A stretch of DNA of 64,000 bases from Nelumbo lutea (taxonomy: Eukaryota; Streptophyta; Magnoliopsida; Proteales; Nelumbonaceae): the NCBI GenBank assembly GCA_022828595.1, contig JAKGHH010000008.1:22002378-22066377 (forward strand). The letters run 5' to 3'. Made by a program: the position numbers and the translations under genes. Below the pieces are notes generated by a model that saw nothing but the letters and a program-made list of their open reading frames with translations, was not told the DNA's origin and searched no databases. Below are positions 46,880-58,219 of the stretch, piece by piece; the first letter of the stretch is position 1; every line of letters starts with the position of its first letter.

Positions 46880-49850
46880 TTGCAAAACAAACATATCCCC
46901 AGTTTTACAACCGACTTGCCTGTTGCACGCAAAACAAAACGAGTGATTTCCTTGAAAGCGATAATTAACGGGAACATGAATAATTTTGTTAGTTTTGCTG
47001 CTGTTTGGTTTAACTGAAAAAAAAAACTTGATTGATTGAGAAATATCTGGGCGTTGCGACATTGTAATAGACAATGACGTACAGAAAATTGGAAGGAATG
47101 CCATTTTCTTACATCAACTGCTCACTCTTTAAAAATATTTCTCAAGGCTATTCAGAAAACAAGAGAAAATAGAAATGTTAAGGAAATTATTCTTTTTCTT
47201 TCGTGCAACCAAATAATGCTGAAACAAATACATCTACGAGGAAATAAAAGAAAGAAAAAGACTGAAGAAGGGGACATGAATTTCTCACATGCTGGAAAGT
47301 CTCAGGCTCCCAGGTCATACTCACAAGTCAGATGCTGAAAGCTTCATTTTTGTCTAACAATTTATTGACAACCAATCTAGTCCACATAACTGTTAGCTCC
47401 ATTTCGCTTGTCATTAGGTGATCTAACAATGTCTACATGCTATGGCAGTATGGCCTATGACGCCAAATTTGTGCCACTTTCAGGGGATGTGGATGGTGTC
47501 CCACCATTCCGTCCATTAAATTATGGCTGCAACTTGGATCAGATTGGGTTTGGAATTTATTAAATTGTGAATGGGACCGAACCCTAAGTCGAGCCCAGTG
47601 TAGTTAGACTCTTCAAATCGGACAAACCGACTTTCAGTCCTACATGAGATGATTGGTGTGGTGGTGGAAATGATGGCCTGGGGCCAGGACTTCTCAACCA
47701 TAACCTGGCCTGTTTACTTTGGGTCGAAAATTGCAAAGCGACTCTCGGGACAAGGTAGGTTAACTGGATTCTTCATAAATAGTGCCAGGTTGGTAGGGTA
47801 CATGGTTGATCGATTGGTCTTGAGTTGAGAAGTAGTAGCACATCAATTTGTGTTGAGATTGTCGTGTCAATGCCATGTATATATTCACTTGAACAACAAA
47901 AACTGCATGAGCTAGCTGGAAGCGAGAATGAAGTGGGCAGGGAGGTTTGTTAGGAGTTCCAATTCCAAAGAGAAAATTCCAGAAGAGACCATATGATGGG
48001 GGAAATAGTACCAGCAGCTTAGGCTTATAGGTATTTGGGAACACAGTACTATCCATCATCGGTTATAACTGAAATATCGATGCAAGGTTCAAGGGATCAA
48101 TCCATGATGGAAATGCAGCCCAGAAAGCTCTCTCTTATCTTTATTTATTAAGAGAAGAAAAGAAAAAGGGGATCAAATCCATTTATTTCTTTCGGATGGC
48201 GAAAAGTTGGAAGTTACTTCCTGTGACTGGTTAATTGTAAGGCCACAATTTTTCCTTTTTCCTTTTTTTTTTTTTTTTGGGAGGGGGCGGGCCCGGTAAT
48301 AAGTATCTGCTGTTAATATCGTTGCTTCTAAAATCAGCGAATGGAAGCTGTCCCAGACTTGTGTCATGACTCTAGCACGTGCCAGTCCCCTCCATGTGAA
48401 AGTCTGCTCTGGTCAGCTACAATTTGTTGATTGGAGAAAAAGCGATGTCACCAGTGAAATGTGGCAGATCCTGACTGGAATATTACTTTGTCGGGTCCAT
48501 TGCATATTCACATGTACAATTTCTTCATGGCCTACCCCAGCAATTTGAATCACTTCTGAGTTGGATCTCCCCAATGCCAGGCTTGCAGCAGAAGCTGATG
48601 TCTCCTAAACATTTCCAAGGCACCAAGAGGGTTTCTCTAGCATCACAATGAAACATTCAACGAGTTGTGGTTCTACACTTGAAAAATTCCTACGGAAACC
48701 CAAGGCATCCTCATTAATATACCACGCCTTTTCAAACGATGGTTGCCCAGAAAGAAATAGTGCACAGAGCACAAAGGAGAAATCAAGGTTCAAAATATTG
48801 CAACCATATCTGTGCGTATCAGACGATATGTGTCAATTTTCAGGGTCACCGGTATGTTGCATATTACTAATTGAATCAAATTAATAACGTCAAATGTTTA
48901 TAGTGATGTTACTGTATGATTCTGAAAAGTGTTAGGTTTAAAGAAGTTAAATCTGAGCTCTGAAGTGGCAATAGATGATTGAAGGATTTACAGTTTGACA
49001 GAAAACATGGCTCCTTTTTTAAGCTATCATAGAAAACAACTCCTGTTAGAACAGAACGGCAAGACAGGATTTGCGTAGCCAAACTCGAACAGTTGGGATT
49101 AAAGGTGAGTTGAGTTGGCTAGTTTTTTATTCTATCGTCCAAGCAATAAATGTTAAAACTAATATGGGAATCCATTCACCAATATTTCAGTGATGCTAGT
49201 TATCCAACAGTAAAAAAAATCGAGTTTGAAGGTTACCTAAATATTCAGGGATCCTGACCATATGTTTCAGAAGTCGATTTCAAATTTACTGATAGGTATA
49301 TGCCCTTGTCACATAGGCCTTGCATGTATACGATACATGTTATCCATATTGATCTTACAGTTTTTTGAGTTACATGGCCAATGGGATAGAAAGGAAGAAC
49401 ATATGATATAGTTGTCTTGACCCGTGATCACTGTAACTACTCTGTTGAATTGAATATCCAGAAGTCCTTGAAGAGTAGCCAAACATTTGTTTTAGGCTTG
49501 GATTGCTTCCTCACTCACAACTGGCCTATGATCAGAGCCCTCTGGCTTCTTCCTTAAACAGTCGGATATAAGAGGCCATGATGACCATATAAAGAAGCCT
49601 CTCAGGGCCTTCTCAGAGCTCTAGATCCCCTACTTAAGTCCTCATCTTTTACCTTAAATGACTTTGTGAAATTGGGGAATGGCATCCCACATCCAAGATT
49701 ACATCTCCTAGTAGGTCATCACTGCGGGTGATGCGGGAGATCACCCACAAGTTCAACCCCAGTAATTGTAATCAACTGTCATTCAAGGGATTTCAATGGG
49801 TCAAGAAAACCATATAGTCAGGACAATGAGGATACAATTTCAATTGCAGA
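46880..49850. other. Intergenic, no supported gene
   Basis: Short random frames only. A poly-T run followed by GGGAGGGGGCGGGCCCGG lies at 48264-48295. At 49065-49125 AGGATTTGCGTAGCCAAAC and GTTGGGATTAAAGGTGAG resemble the 3' end of plant RTE LINEs; no RTE coding part precedes it. Confidence 0.45.
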
Positions 49851-49854
49851 GTCC

Positions 49855-50134
49855 TAGGGATGGAAAATTTCCCCATTTCCCCGATCATCGTGGAGAGTGG
49901 AGACCGCCCCAGATGAGATGGGGATGGGGATGACTTTCCCTCCGCAGGTACAGGGATGCAGAAATTTCCATCTCCATTGTCCCCACTCTGTGGGGATCCC
50001 TGCTTATATATATTTGTGTTCATAAAAAATTGCAGGGAGTGGGAATCCCAGATCTCCATGGGGTTGGGGATTTTCGCAGGGATGGGGTTGGGGAGTGGAT
50101 CCCTGCCCCTTCCCTGCCCCATTGCCATTCCTAC
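49855..50134. mobile_element. GGGGAT-rich dispersed element, second copy
   Basis: It begins TAGGGATGGAAAATTTCCCC and ends in the inverted CCCCATTGCCATTCCTA. Shorter middle than the copy at 6614. Open frames across it in three phases come from the repeat words. Confidence 0.6.
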
Positions 50135-50219
50135 AAAGTCCTGAAGATAACCACTAGCCCACGAACAATGCCATGTTACCCGCTGCAACAAAGCATGTTC
50201 AAGCTAACCTAGTTGATCA

Positions 50220-50560
50220 AAAAGGTTACTAAAAGGGCAAGGTTTAAATGGAGAGGTTGTTAGATGACTTTCTCATGCCAAAAGAAATCCCATTGATTTG
50301 CAACCCAATCATGGGGGGCTGTGATGGTTTCTTCATGGAGACAGAATCAAAAGGAGTTGCAGCAAGAATAGTTTTCTTCCATAGGTGCCTGGTTGGTCAT
50401 TTTTAAGGAGAAGTCTCCAATGAAGAGAGGGTAAACAAATGGGACCAGAAAGTTTGGTAACCAATCTCCTAAAAAATCCATAGAGGTGATGAATAAGGTG
50501 CCTTGGGCAGCAGAAGGTACCCAGCTGCAACTAAATTGGAGTGCCAATATGACATGTATG
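50220..50560 (-). pseudogene. Possible L1 endonuclease fragment
   Basis: Overlapping minus frames give AAQGTLFITSMDFLGDWLP, then PLFIGDFSLKMTNQAPMEEN, a faint match to the ...GDFN... segment of plant L1 endonucleases, followed by GLQINGISFGMRKSSNN, which resembles the later ...FTW... segment. Frameshifts make this tentative. Its position left of the RNase H piece at 51000 shows that the two are not parts of one minus-strand element. Confidence 0.3.
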
Positions 50561-50711
50561 TGAAATAAATAAGGGGAAAACCAAACAGAAGCAAGGTCAA
50601 TGTGGATTAGAATCTTTGGGCTGCCACAATTTAACAGACATGACATTAAACAGATCAGAATGGAAAAACATGGGGGCATGTAAAGCTGATCCCATATAGT
50701 TGTTGAGATCA

Positions 50712-50985
50712 ATGTTTTAAAATGTGGAGGCAAGGCATAAGGCATTAAACTACCTGGAGTCACGAGGACGGGATGGGGGGGAGGAAGAGGAAGAGGAAAA
50801 GGAAAAGGCAGCATGCATGAGCTGTACACCTTTGGTATGCCTGAGGTGTGCATGAAGCAAATGCCTCTGGTATGCGTCATACACCTGAGGTGTACTCCTC
50901 AAAAGCATGAACACTTTCAGATGCACCTCGGGGCATTTTGAGGACACCTCTAGGCATATGCCTTCCTTGCCCTTTAAAACACTGG
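50712..50985. mobile_element. GGCAAGGC/GCCTTGCC foldback repeat
   Basis: The left side AATGTTTTAAAATGTGGAGG then CAAGGCATAAGGC faces the right side GGCATATGCCTTCCTTGCCC then TTTAAAACACT. Between them GGTATGC and GCATACC words recur around TGAGGTGT. Part of it reads as open frame but encodes nothing known. Confidence 0.5.
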
Positions 50986-50999
50986 ATGGGATAAGGCTT

Positions 51000-51300
51000 C
51001 GATGATGATGAGGACCACAAAGCTGTTTTATCACTCAAAAACCAACTAATCACCACCTTTGAGTCTCCTTCAATGATCAACCTATTTATGTTAAAGTCTC
51101 TTGCCTGCAATACTCTATAAAATTACCAAAATCTTTGCCCTTTAAGAATGCCTTACTATAGTCAAGCCCTAGAACATTTCAACAATGTAACCTTCATCAT
51201 TTCTGAAAACTCCTTCCACTCCTGAAGGCCCTAGATTTCCCTTGCTACTACCATCAAAGCTGAGCTCAATAAAGCCCTTTTCTGGTGGCACTCAATTCTT
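51000..51300 (-). pseudogene. L1 RNase H domain fragment, frameshifted
   Basis: On the minus strand IELSFDGSSKGNLGPSGVEG leads on to GVFRNDEGYIVEMF, then after stops and a frame change ARDFNINRLIIEGDSKVVIS. These are the first and third acidic motifs of the RNase H found at the end of some plant L1 ORF2 proteins. The piece ends abruptly at the GGCAAGGC foldback. Confidence 0.7.
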
Positions 51301-51623
51301 ACAAGTCACTGCCTTTTTGAAGATGTAGCCACAACTTCCATCCACTTCTAATCATGTCATCTGTTGAGAAAGATGAGAAGTCCTCCAATGACTTAGCCTA
51401 GCAAGCCATCCTAATTGTTATTAGGGATGGAAATTTCGTGGGAATTTTCGGGTATCCGACCCGTCCCGACCCTAATAGGACCCGTTTATCAAAACCCTAT
51501 AGGGTTGGGATTTTATATTAAAACCCTACAGGGTTTGGGTTTTGACTTTAGGGTATCCGGTACCTGATACCCAGTTTTATTTGACATGGGTACCCATTCT
51601 TGATACCCCGATTATAAACCTGG

Positions 51624-51626
<3 letters not shown>

Positions 51627-51668
<42 letters not shown>
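51627..51668. repeat. (AT)n microsatellite
   Basis: 21 uninterrupted AT units. Confidence 0.95.
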
Positions 51669-51671
<3 letters not shown>

Positions 51672-52820
51672 GTATGGTATAATACATAGTATAAAATAAT
51701 TTATAATATATAATATATTAAGAGGATTTTTTTTTCTAAGTGAAGCTCCAATCCTTCAACCTTCATGTTTATTTGTTTACCCATTTACCCATAAGGTTTA
51801 ACAGTTATGAACAAGAGTCCAAGACCTATTAACAGGTAACTTTTGGGTTTTTTTTGGATTTTTGGTTCTTTGAAATTAAAAACTTATTTGTTTATCCATT
51901 CTCTTATGTCACTTAGTTTTATTTATTTATTTATTTTGACTTATACCATATTGTTTTGCTCTTTTGTATGGAAGGATTTTATGTAATTATGGTTGATAAT
52001 GAACTTTGAAGAACATTTTTTTTGTACTCAATAATGAAATTGGATATGAATATGGATATCAAACAATACATTAATTAAGAGTCCAAGACACAAAAGATTT
52101 GAACCTATCATATTTATTCTAATTATTATATCAATTATTTTCTATTTTATTATTTTTACCTTTTAATATTAACAAAAAGGCCAACTAAATATTAAATTCT
52201 CAAATATAAGTTAAATTATCATTTAAAAATCTATAAAAATATATAATTTTTACTCAAAATATATCAAATCTGTTAAATTTTCTAAGATATATATCATATG
52301 CAAATTATTAATTTTTAATTACTGGAATAATTATGTCATTATTAAAATTTGAACATCTATTATTTTTTTCGAAACTAAAAATCATTTTTTTTTCATATAA
52401 ATGTAAATTAGTGGATTTGGTAGATTCAATTTAATATTATATTCTTGAATATTTTGTACACAGTTTTTTTTGTTTTTTGTAAATGATAAATATATTGTTA
52501 TTTAATATAAATTAAAATATTAACTAGTAATTATAAAAATATATAAAAATTGTAAGATATATGTCATGCACAAATTTATAAATTTTAAGTACTAAGATAA
52601 TTATTCTATTATTAATATTTTATTTGTATAAATCCTTGGGATTAAAATCATCTTTTAATGTAAATTTGGATTTGATAGATTATTTATTCTATTTATTTAT
52701 AAAATGCTAATTTTAAATATTATTTATTTTAGTGGTTATTGCTAACCATAAATATGTATTGTTTGTTTGGATGAACAAAAAGTTAATAAAAATTATTTTA
52801 TTTCATTAAATGTCACAAAA

Positions 52821-52920
52821 GGTGAGATAGCTTAGTGGCTTAAAATAGTGTTAAGAGTTTCGGCCCATCATTAATTGACCTGGGTTCAAATCACGCTTTA
52901 AGAATTAATAAACTTTTTTT
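52821..52920 (+). mobile_element. tRNA-derived SINE-like sequence
   Basis: GGTGAGATAGCTTAGTGGCTT carries a box-A-like TAGCTTAGTGG (52828-52838), and 54 bases on GGGTTCAAATC (52882-52892) matches box B. Both are internal RNA polymerase III promoter elements. The 5' GGTGAGATAGC start is tRNA-like, but the sequence does not fold into a cloverleaf I can defend. It ends at seven T (52914-52920). No target duplication seen. Confidence 0.55.
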
Positions 52921-53562
52921 AGAAGAAGTTTTGGGGTCAAGGGAACATAGGCGGGTTAGAGAATGGGTAGGGCAATTTGCACGGGTACCCTACCCGTTGC
53001 CACTCCTACTTGTTATGCATTCTATGATTGCCTTTTTGCTTGTCTCCAGCTCATTAGAGATTCTTCTATTCCTTTCTTAAAAAATTGTCCAATTGAGTAC
53101 TACTCTTGTACATCTTGACAAAATTCTTCCCATTTTCTTGTGCCATGCAAATGTTTATATGAAAAGATGCTAAATGTGCAAAATGGATGAATCCACTTGC
53201 ACCTAAACAAAGTGAAGAACCATTCCCAAATACATGCAACAAATCTATAGGAGAGTTGTAAGTGATATTAAGAAAGGAATACAATTTGGGAAGCATTTTT
53301 TATAAGATAAAGCATATCAAGTGTATTAATTTTTCATGGAAAACATTTCAACAAAAAACACCTATTTTGGAAAGGATAGAATTACTCCAGAGTCCAAACC
53401 TCTTTTACCAAAAAGGTCTTCAGGATGGGGAGAAGAAGATTTGCTCTAAAAAATAAATCACAAGAGAAGGAATCCAAAGGATCATCATCATCATCATCCA
53501 AGCCTTATCACAACAATATGGCGTCGGTTGCATAAATTGTATTTCACTATTCCATTCTGTCT

Positions 53563-53577
53563 AATGTCATATCCATT
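53563..53577. repeat. Target-site duplication, left copy
   Basis: AATGTCATATCCATT; the identical 15 bases occur at 53892-53906 and bracket the inserted L1. Confidence 0.8.
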
Positions 53578-53872
53578 TTTTTTTTTTTTTGAGAAAAGGT
53601 AAAGTAATGATTGTATTAATAAAAGGTCCTGTGTACATTGAGAAACTGTAAAAATTGAAGGGCCTCAAAAGAAGGCCATCCTCAAAAGAGTATAATCAGA
53701 AATACTATCTTGAAACTCAAAATGTATAGATATCCAACTTTTCAACACCTCTATTGCCAAGTTAGTGACCTCTGCTTCAGTAGAAGATTTTTTTTTTTCA
53801 AAATTCCTATTGTTCCTTTCTGACCAAACAGCCCACAGAATTGTCATAGGCATGGAAGTCCAGCATAACTTT
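53578..53872 (-). mobile_element. 5'-truncated L1 LINE inserted in the RTE ORF
   Basis: Poly-A tail (T run to 53591 on the plus strand), then on the minus strand the end of an ORF2: TILWAVWSERNNRNFEKKKS leading to EAEVTNLAIEVLKSWIS and a stop. This is the conserved tail following the zinc-binding region of many plant L1 proteins. Only about 295 bases were copied. Flanked by the 15-base duplication, with 19 extra bases at its 5' junction (53873-53891). Confidence 0.85.
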
Positions 53873-53891
53873 CCATTGTTAAATTATTAGC

Positions 53892-53906
53892 AATGTCATA
53901 TCCATT
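53892..53906. repeat. Target-site duplication, right copy
   Basis: AATGTCATATCCATT, preceded by CCATTGTTAAATTATTAGC (53873-53891), which itself repeats at 53902-53920. Confidence 0.8.
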
Positions 53907-54429
53907 GTTAAATTATTAGCACTTAAATCATTTCTTACTACTTAAATTCATGTCCTTTCTGGTCTACCTCTACTCCTAGCCCCTTCAACTTGCAACAAAT
54001 CACTTCCTTTTATGGGTGCTGTTAAAGGTCTTTTATGCAAGTGACCAAGCCATCTTAATCTCTCTCTCATTTTATCATGTATTGGACCTATTCCTAGGTT
54101 CCTTCAAATGACTTCATTTCTAACCCTGTTTGCTCTAGTTTTTCCACTCATCCATCTTAGCATACACATTCCTGTCACACACATTTCCCAGCTCTCTGCT
54201 TCATACAACATAGCTGGTGTTACAACTGTTTTATAGAAATCTCCTTTTAATCTAAGTGGTATTCACCTATTACATAAGATTTCAGATGCACCCCTCTATT
54301 TTGCTCATCTTGCTCTTATTCTATTTGCAACATCCTTCTCAATCTCTCCCCTGTTATGAATTCTCGAACCAACCAAGGTACCCAGAAAGGGTCACATTGA
54401 GTTATCTCTGGGTCTCCAATCCTAAGAGC

Positions 54430-54680
54430 AAGGTTCAAAATTTTGATACGATATGCCCTGCATCGGGTGTATCATATTGAATCTTTTGGGTCCTGATACA
54501 CCTGTTTACAGGTGTTTCACAACCCTACTCTTTTTTAATAAAAAAACATGTTTTTAACTCCCAAAAAACTAAATTTTGAAAAAAAAAAACTTAAAAAAAT
54601 ATGTTTCTGTGTGTTTCTAAGTATCAATACACCTCTGCCGATACACAGAGACATATTGATACTTTGAACCATGCCTAAGA
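54430..54680. repeat. TATCA/TGATA dispersed repeat
   Basis: AAGGTTCAAAATTTTGATAC on the left mirrors TTGATACTTTGAACCATGCC on the right. Between lie ATCTTTTGGGTCCTGATAC and an A-rich centre. The piece at 1265-1370 is a reverse-complement relative. Confidence 0.55.
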
Positions 54681-54955
54681 GGACCCTGATTTGCACTCCT
54701 ATTATCATTATTAAATTTACGTATCATATATTCTATTCTAGTCCTACTTATTTTAAAAGCTCTTGTTTCTAAGGTTCATAAACGTAATTTTACATTCAAT
54801 CCTTTATTGGTTTCATCAATTGAAACAATGTTATCAACTGACAAAGGATCATGGGTTGGAATCCAACCAACCTTGAGAGGATCCAAGAGAAACCCTTCTA
54901 GTAGTTGTAATGGAGCTAGCTAGTTACACTGGGGAGTTTCAAGCCCAAATAACCC

Positions 54956-56560
54956 TTTTTTTATCAATAACAAAAAGCTTCATTCAATTCAATTAAGAAA
55001 GGATTACGTACAAGCAGAGGGAGCTAAACTGTCTTAACTCCCCCACAAGAAGAGAAGACAAAAAAAAAAAAAAACAAAGTTAGAAATAAGCCCAAAACAA
55101 AGAACCCCTATTCACCCCTTGCTTAGCTAGCCCGTCAGTAGAGGAATTTGCAGTTCTTTTCACCCAACTGTACTTTATCACAATATCCTTCGCCAACCAG
55201 TTGAACTTTTTCCTCTTATTTTTGTATTTCCACATTCCAGGCTTATCTTCCTTTAACCAACTTACCACCACCTCCGAATCACCTTCAATAATCAGCCTCC
55301 TAATATTCAGGTCTCTTGCTCTTTGAATCCCTTAACCTCAGCCCGAAGAGAGAGTCACCCTCTACAATTGGGCTAGACAAAAGGGCTAAAGCATTTCCTT
55401 CCTCATTTCTGAAAATTCCCCCAATACCTTATTTCCCTGGATTCCCAATGCTACTACCATCAAAATTCAACTTTATATAACCAACAGGAAGGGGGATTCA
55501 AGAAGGATTTGTGAACCTTTTAACCTAGGCAGAATTTGCTATTTCTTTCCAGCTTCTCAACAGATCATCCAAAGTAAAGTTTGTGAATAGGTCCAGGGAT
55601 TTCAACCAATCCGCTACCCTTACCAGTTCTACTAAATTCTCCGCACTCCTCTCCCCTTCTAAAAATGTCCTCGAGTATCTTTCTTCCTACGAGGATCAAC
55701 ATACAGCAGCCCTAATACACCTCCATATGATCCTCTTTTCACTGGCCAGCTGAAAAAGGATGGAGAAAACAAACTCTGTACATTCAGTTGGGGGGGGGGG
55801 GTGTTCCAAATACACCCAAAAAGGGATAAATCCCATTCCCAAACAGCTTTTACATAATGGCAAGACATTAACAGGTGGTACCCAGTCTCCCCATCAGCTT
55901 TGCAAAGAATACACCTATGTAGGGATAAACAAGTCTTGGGTCTTTTTTTTGAAGTAGATCACTAGTGTTGATTTTTTCCAAGGTTTCCCAGCAAAAATTC
56001 CCAACCCTAGGAGAAATAGGTTTGCACCATATCTCTTTAACAGGGAAAGACATCCCAAGGGGAAAAGGTTGCCAAGTTGAAGTTTTAAAAAATGAGGTAC
56101 AAGAGACAGAATCTGAGGGGGAAGGGGTCCAAATTCTACAGTCTTCCTTTAGAGAGTTCAAAAACACATTTTCTAGGATTGCCAAAAGGAACATAGTGCT
56201 TCCTAAATCTATATCCCTACCAACCCTTCTCAAACTCAAATTCCACCCAAAACTAGAGGTAGCATCTGAGGGGACTAGAAATGATGAAATGGACTCATTA
56301 TACAAGGAGGGGAACTAGTTCACCAAAGGAGAATCCCCTACCCAAGTTTGTTCCCAGAATTTTATAAGGTTACCTGAATTCAAGTCATACCTGGTCCATT
56401 GGGAGAAGACTAGAAGAAAGTTAAGGATGGCTTTCCAAGGAGAAGTACTTGTAGTCCTTGCCATGATTCCAGGATCCTAGCCATTGTCCTCTAACCCATG
56501 AATGCCAGCCACTATCTTTACCCACAGTTTATCCCTTACAACTTGCAAGTTAGAAGTTGG
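54956..56560 (-). pseudogene. L1-type LINE remnant: RT tail, zinc-binding region and RNase H
   Basis: From right to left on the minus strand: VVRDKLWVKIVAGIHGLEDN (a stop follows), DCRIWTPSPSDSVSCTSFF, FCWETLEKINTSDLLQKKDP, a CxxC...HLLMSCHYVKAVW zinc-binding region, then RNase H beginning KLNFDGSSIGNPGK (first catalytic Asp), IIEGDSEVVVSWL (third) and ANSSTDGLAKQGVNRG (fourth). A stop after NPGK, at least three frame changes and a G10 run at 55792-55801 show that it is dead. The 3' end is an A tail (T run 54956-54962). The upstream end near 56560 adjoins the 80-base tandem repeat. No flanking duplication could be matched. Confidence 0.85.
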
Positions 56561-56577
56561 GACTTAAAAGAACTGAA

Positions 56578-56960
56578 GGGGTGGAGCCCCTATTTTAGAC
56601 CAACAAAACATAGGGAACAAATACTAAAATAGAAGAAGAAAATGAAGAATAAAAGTAGGGGACGGAGCCCCTGTTCTAGACCCAGAAAAGTTGGTGAAAA
56701 ATATTAAAATAAAAGAAGAAATATGAAGACGAAAAGAAGGGGTGGTACCCCTGTTTCATACACCAATGGTGAAGAAAAACAGCTGAAAAAATGCAAGAAA
56801 TTTAAGAACACAAGAAGGGGGCAGAGCCCCTATTCTAGACCCAGAAAAAATGGTGAATAAAATACTAAAATAAAAGAAGAATATGAAGAAAAGAAGGGGC
56901 AGAACCCCTCTTCCGCTCCTGTTTCAGACACCAATAATGAGAAAAAAAAATCTGAAACCA
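56578..56960. repeat. Degenerate tandem array, five units of about 80 bases
   Basis: GGGGNGGAGCCCC-like palindromes occur at 56578, 56658, 56739, 56817 and 56896 (spacings 80, 81, 78, 79), each followed by TATTCTAGACCC or TGTTTCA.ACACC and a purine-rich filler (AAAATAAAAGAAGAA.ATGAAGA). Units alternate between two filler types. Confidence 0.85.
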
Positions 56961-57490
56961 TGCAAGAAAAAAGCTTGGGGAAAAGCTGAAACCATGAGAA
57001 AAAAATGCCCCCCTTCCACCTCTCTTCTGCCCCTGTTTCAAAAATCTTGGGGAAAAGATACAAAAAGGAAAAGGAGAAAATGGGGTGTAAGCACTGTTTT
57101 ACACCAACAAAAAGAAAGCAAACAGAGAAGGAAAAGAAGAAGAAGAAGAAGATTGTGTGGGAACGATTAATTCACTATGACTTAGAAGACTGTGTGGGAA
57201 CGATGGAGGGCTGTTGTTCCCTCCTCTTCCTTGGTTCGATTCTTTTGTCAAACTGACCCTCAAAGATTAAGTTTGTTTTCACTTTCCTTACAACAAAAAA
57301 GTGATAACATGCAACAGATTCTATTATAAAAACTAAAACCAACCAATAAAATATTATGTATTTTATATTTATTTTATTTAATAAAAATTATATATTATAT
57401 ATATGTTTCAGTCCCCTAAGCATGTACCTAACATTTTTTCCTGGCATTTGGGCAAGGCGCTCTTTGAAAGGCACCTAGTCGCCTTGACAA
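56961..57490. other. Purine-rich stretch, no supported gene
   Basis: Low-complexity GGAAAAG and AAGAAGAAGAAG to 57160, with GTGTGGGAACGAT occurring twice (57157 and 57192). The AGGCGACT-like end at 57450-57495 (GGGCAAGGCGCTCTTTG, AGTCGCCTTGACAACTATGG) resembles the GGCAAGGC foldback at 50712. Frames here are compositional. Confidence 0.4.
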
Positions 57491-58215
57491 CTATGGTTCA
57501 ATAGATTAATACCATAGTTGAGGAAGGTAAGAGATTTCAAGAGGAAGGTGAAGGTGATGTTGGTGATAACGTAAATAGGGGAAGGGGGATAAATGAAGCG
57601 TCGTCTGGAGTGAAAACTTTGGAAATCATAACTTATTTTAACAATGAGGTAGGTTGGAGCTATTTCTCTTCCACATCCTCAAATGAAGTGTCGTCTGGAG
57701 TGAAAACTTTGGAAATCATAACTTATCTGAACAATGAGGTAGGTTCAAGCTATTTCTCTTCCACATCCTCTCCTTTTTCTCCTTCTTATCCTTCAGGATT
57801 GGAAATTACTGTGAGGGAAAGGGATACTAGGGGAGATGGTTTTGAAGGAATGGACAAAGGGGGAAGCAATTTTAAGAGGGAAAAATATGGGTGGATCAAC
57901 AATAGGGTATACAACAAATAGAGTAGGACGAAGGGGCAAGGAGTCTTAGGGGATGGGGTTGAAAGGAGAGAAATAGAGGACCAAGGGAGAGCGGAGGAGT
58001 TACAAGTAAGGGAGAAGAGGAGAGAGTGGGGGCCAAAACTAAAAAGGATATTGAGGAAGATAACACTGAGAAGGAAAGTGTGAGTACTGATCGATTGGTG
58101 GATAGACAATTGGAGGTTGGAAGTCTCTGGGTCTTCTTTCTGGGAGGTGAAGGGGTAGTGAGTAAGGCAATTGAACAATTTGAGAAAAGTAGAAGAGAAG
58201 AACATAAGTCTTAGT
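57490..58215 (+). other. Degenerate charged reading frame with an internal 30-codon duplication
   Basis: Open pieces (57610-57921 and others) encode a highly charged sequence with SGVKTLEIITYFNNEVGWS repeated. Downstream pieces read EITVRERDTRGDGFEGMDKG and SVSTDRLVDRQLEV. I recognise no domain. The charge pattern, stops and position beside retroelements suggest a LINE ORF1 or other element-derived frame rather than a host gene. Confidence 0.35.
57591..57770 (+). repeat. 90-base tandem duplication, two copies
   Basis: Copy 1 is 57591-57680 and copy 2 is 57681-57770, with a handful of substitutions. The period is exactly 30 codons, so the frame is kept. Confidence 0.9.
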
Positions 58216-58219
58216 CGGT

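Larger units (their letters stand above)
51423..53008. mobile_element. 1.59-kb foldback-ended element, AGGGRTGG family
   Basis: The left end AGGGATGGAAATTTCGTGGG leads into GGGTATCCGACCCG. The inverted right end reads AGGAGTGGCAACGGGTAGGG leading into GTACCCGTGCAAATTG. The interior is very AT-rich and holds an (AT)n tract and a SINE-like insert. No transposase frame, so non-autonomous or an accretion of repeats. Confidence 0.5.
53480..54425 (-). pseudogene. RTE-type LINE, 3' part of reverse transcriptase ORF, split by a later L1
   Basis: Minus-strand reading gives PLRLKGDFYKTVVTPAMLYE, AESWEM, MCMLRWMSGKTRANRVRNE, LGIGPIHDKMRERLRWLGHL and GARSRGRPERT. These are the conserved blocks after the catalytic core in plant RTE elements (KLKGKFYKT.VRPAMLYG..., MLRWM.G.TR.D+.RN, LRW.GH). 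Several stops are present. The frame continues across the inserted L1: NLTMDMT before it and DRMEWNSEIQ after it. The 3' end is typical, with GTGATAAGGCTTGGATGATG and a (GAT)n tail at 53480-53498. No catalytic centre or endonuclease remains. Confidence 0.85.

Noticed and set aside
50347..50880. 177-residue minus frame
   Set aside because: It spans at least two unrelated repeats (a GGCAAGGC foldback and a possible L1 piece), so it is not one gene.
52821..52892. A functional tRNA gene
   Set aside because: Boxes A and B are present, but no acceptor stem or anticodon arm can be paired and the A-B spacing is long; SINE-like is the better call.
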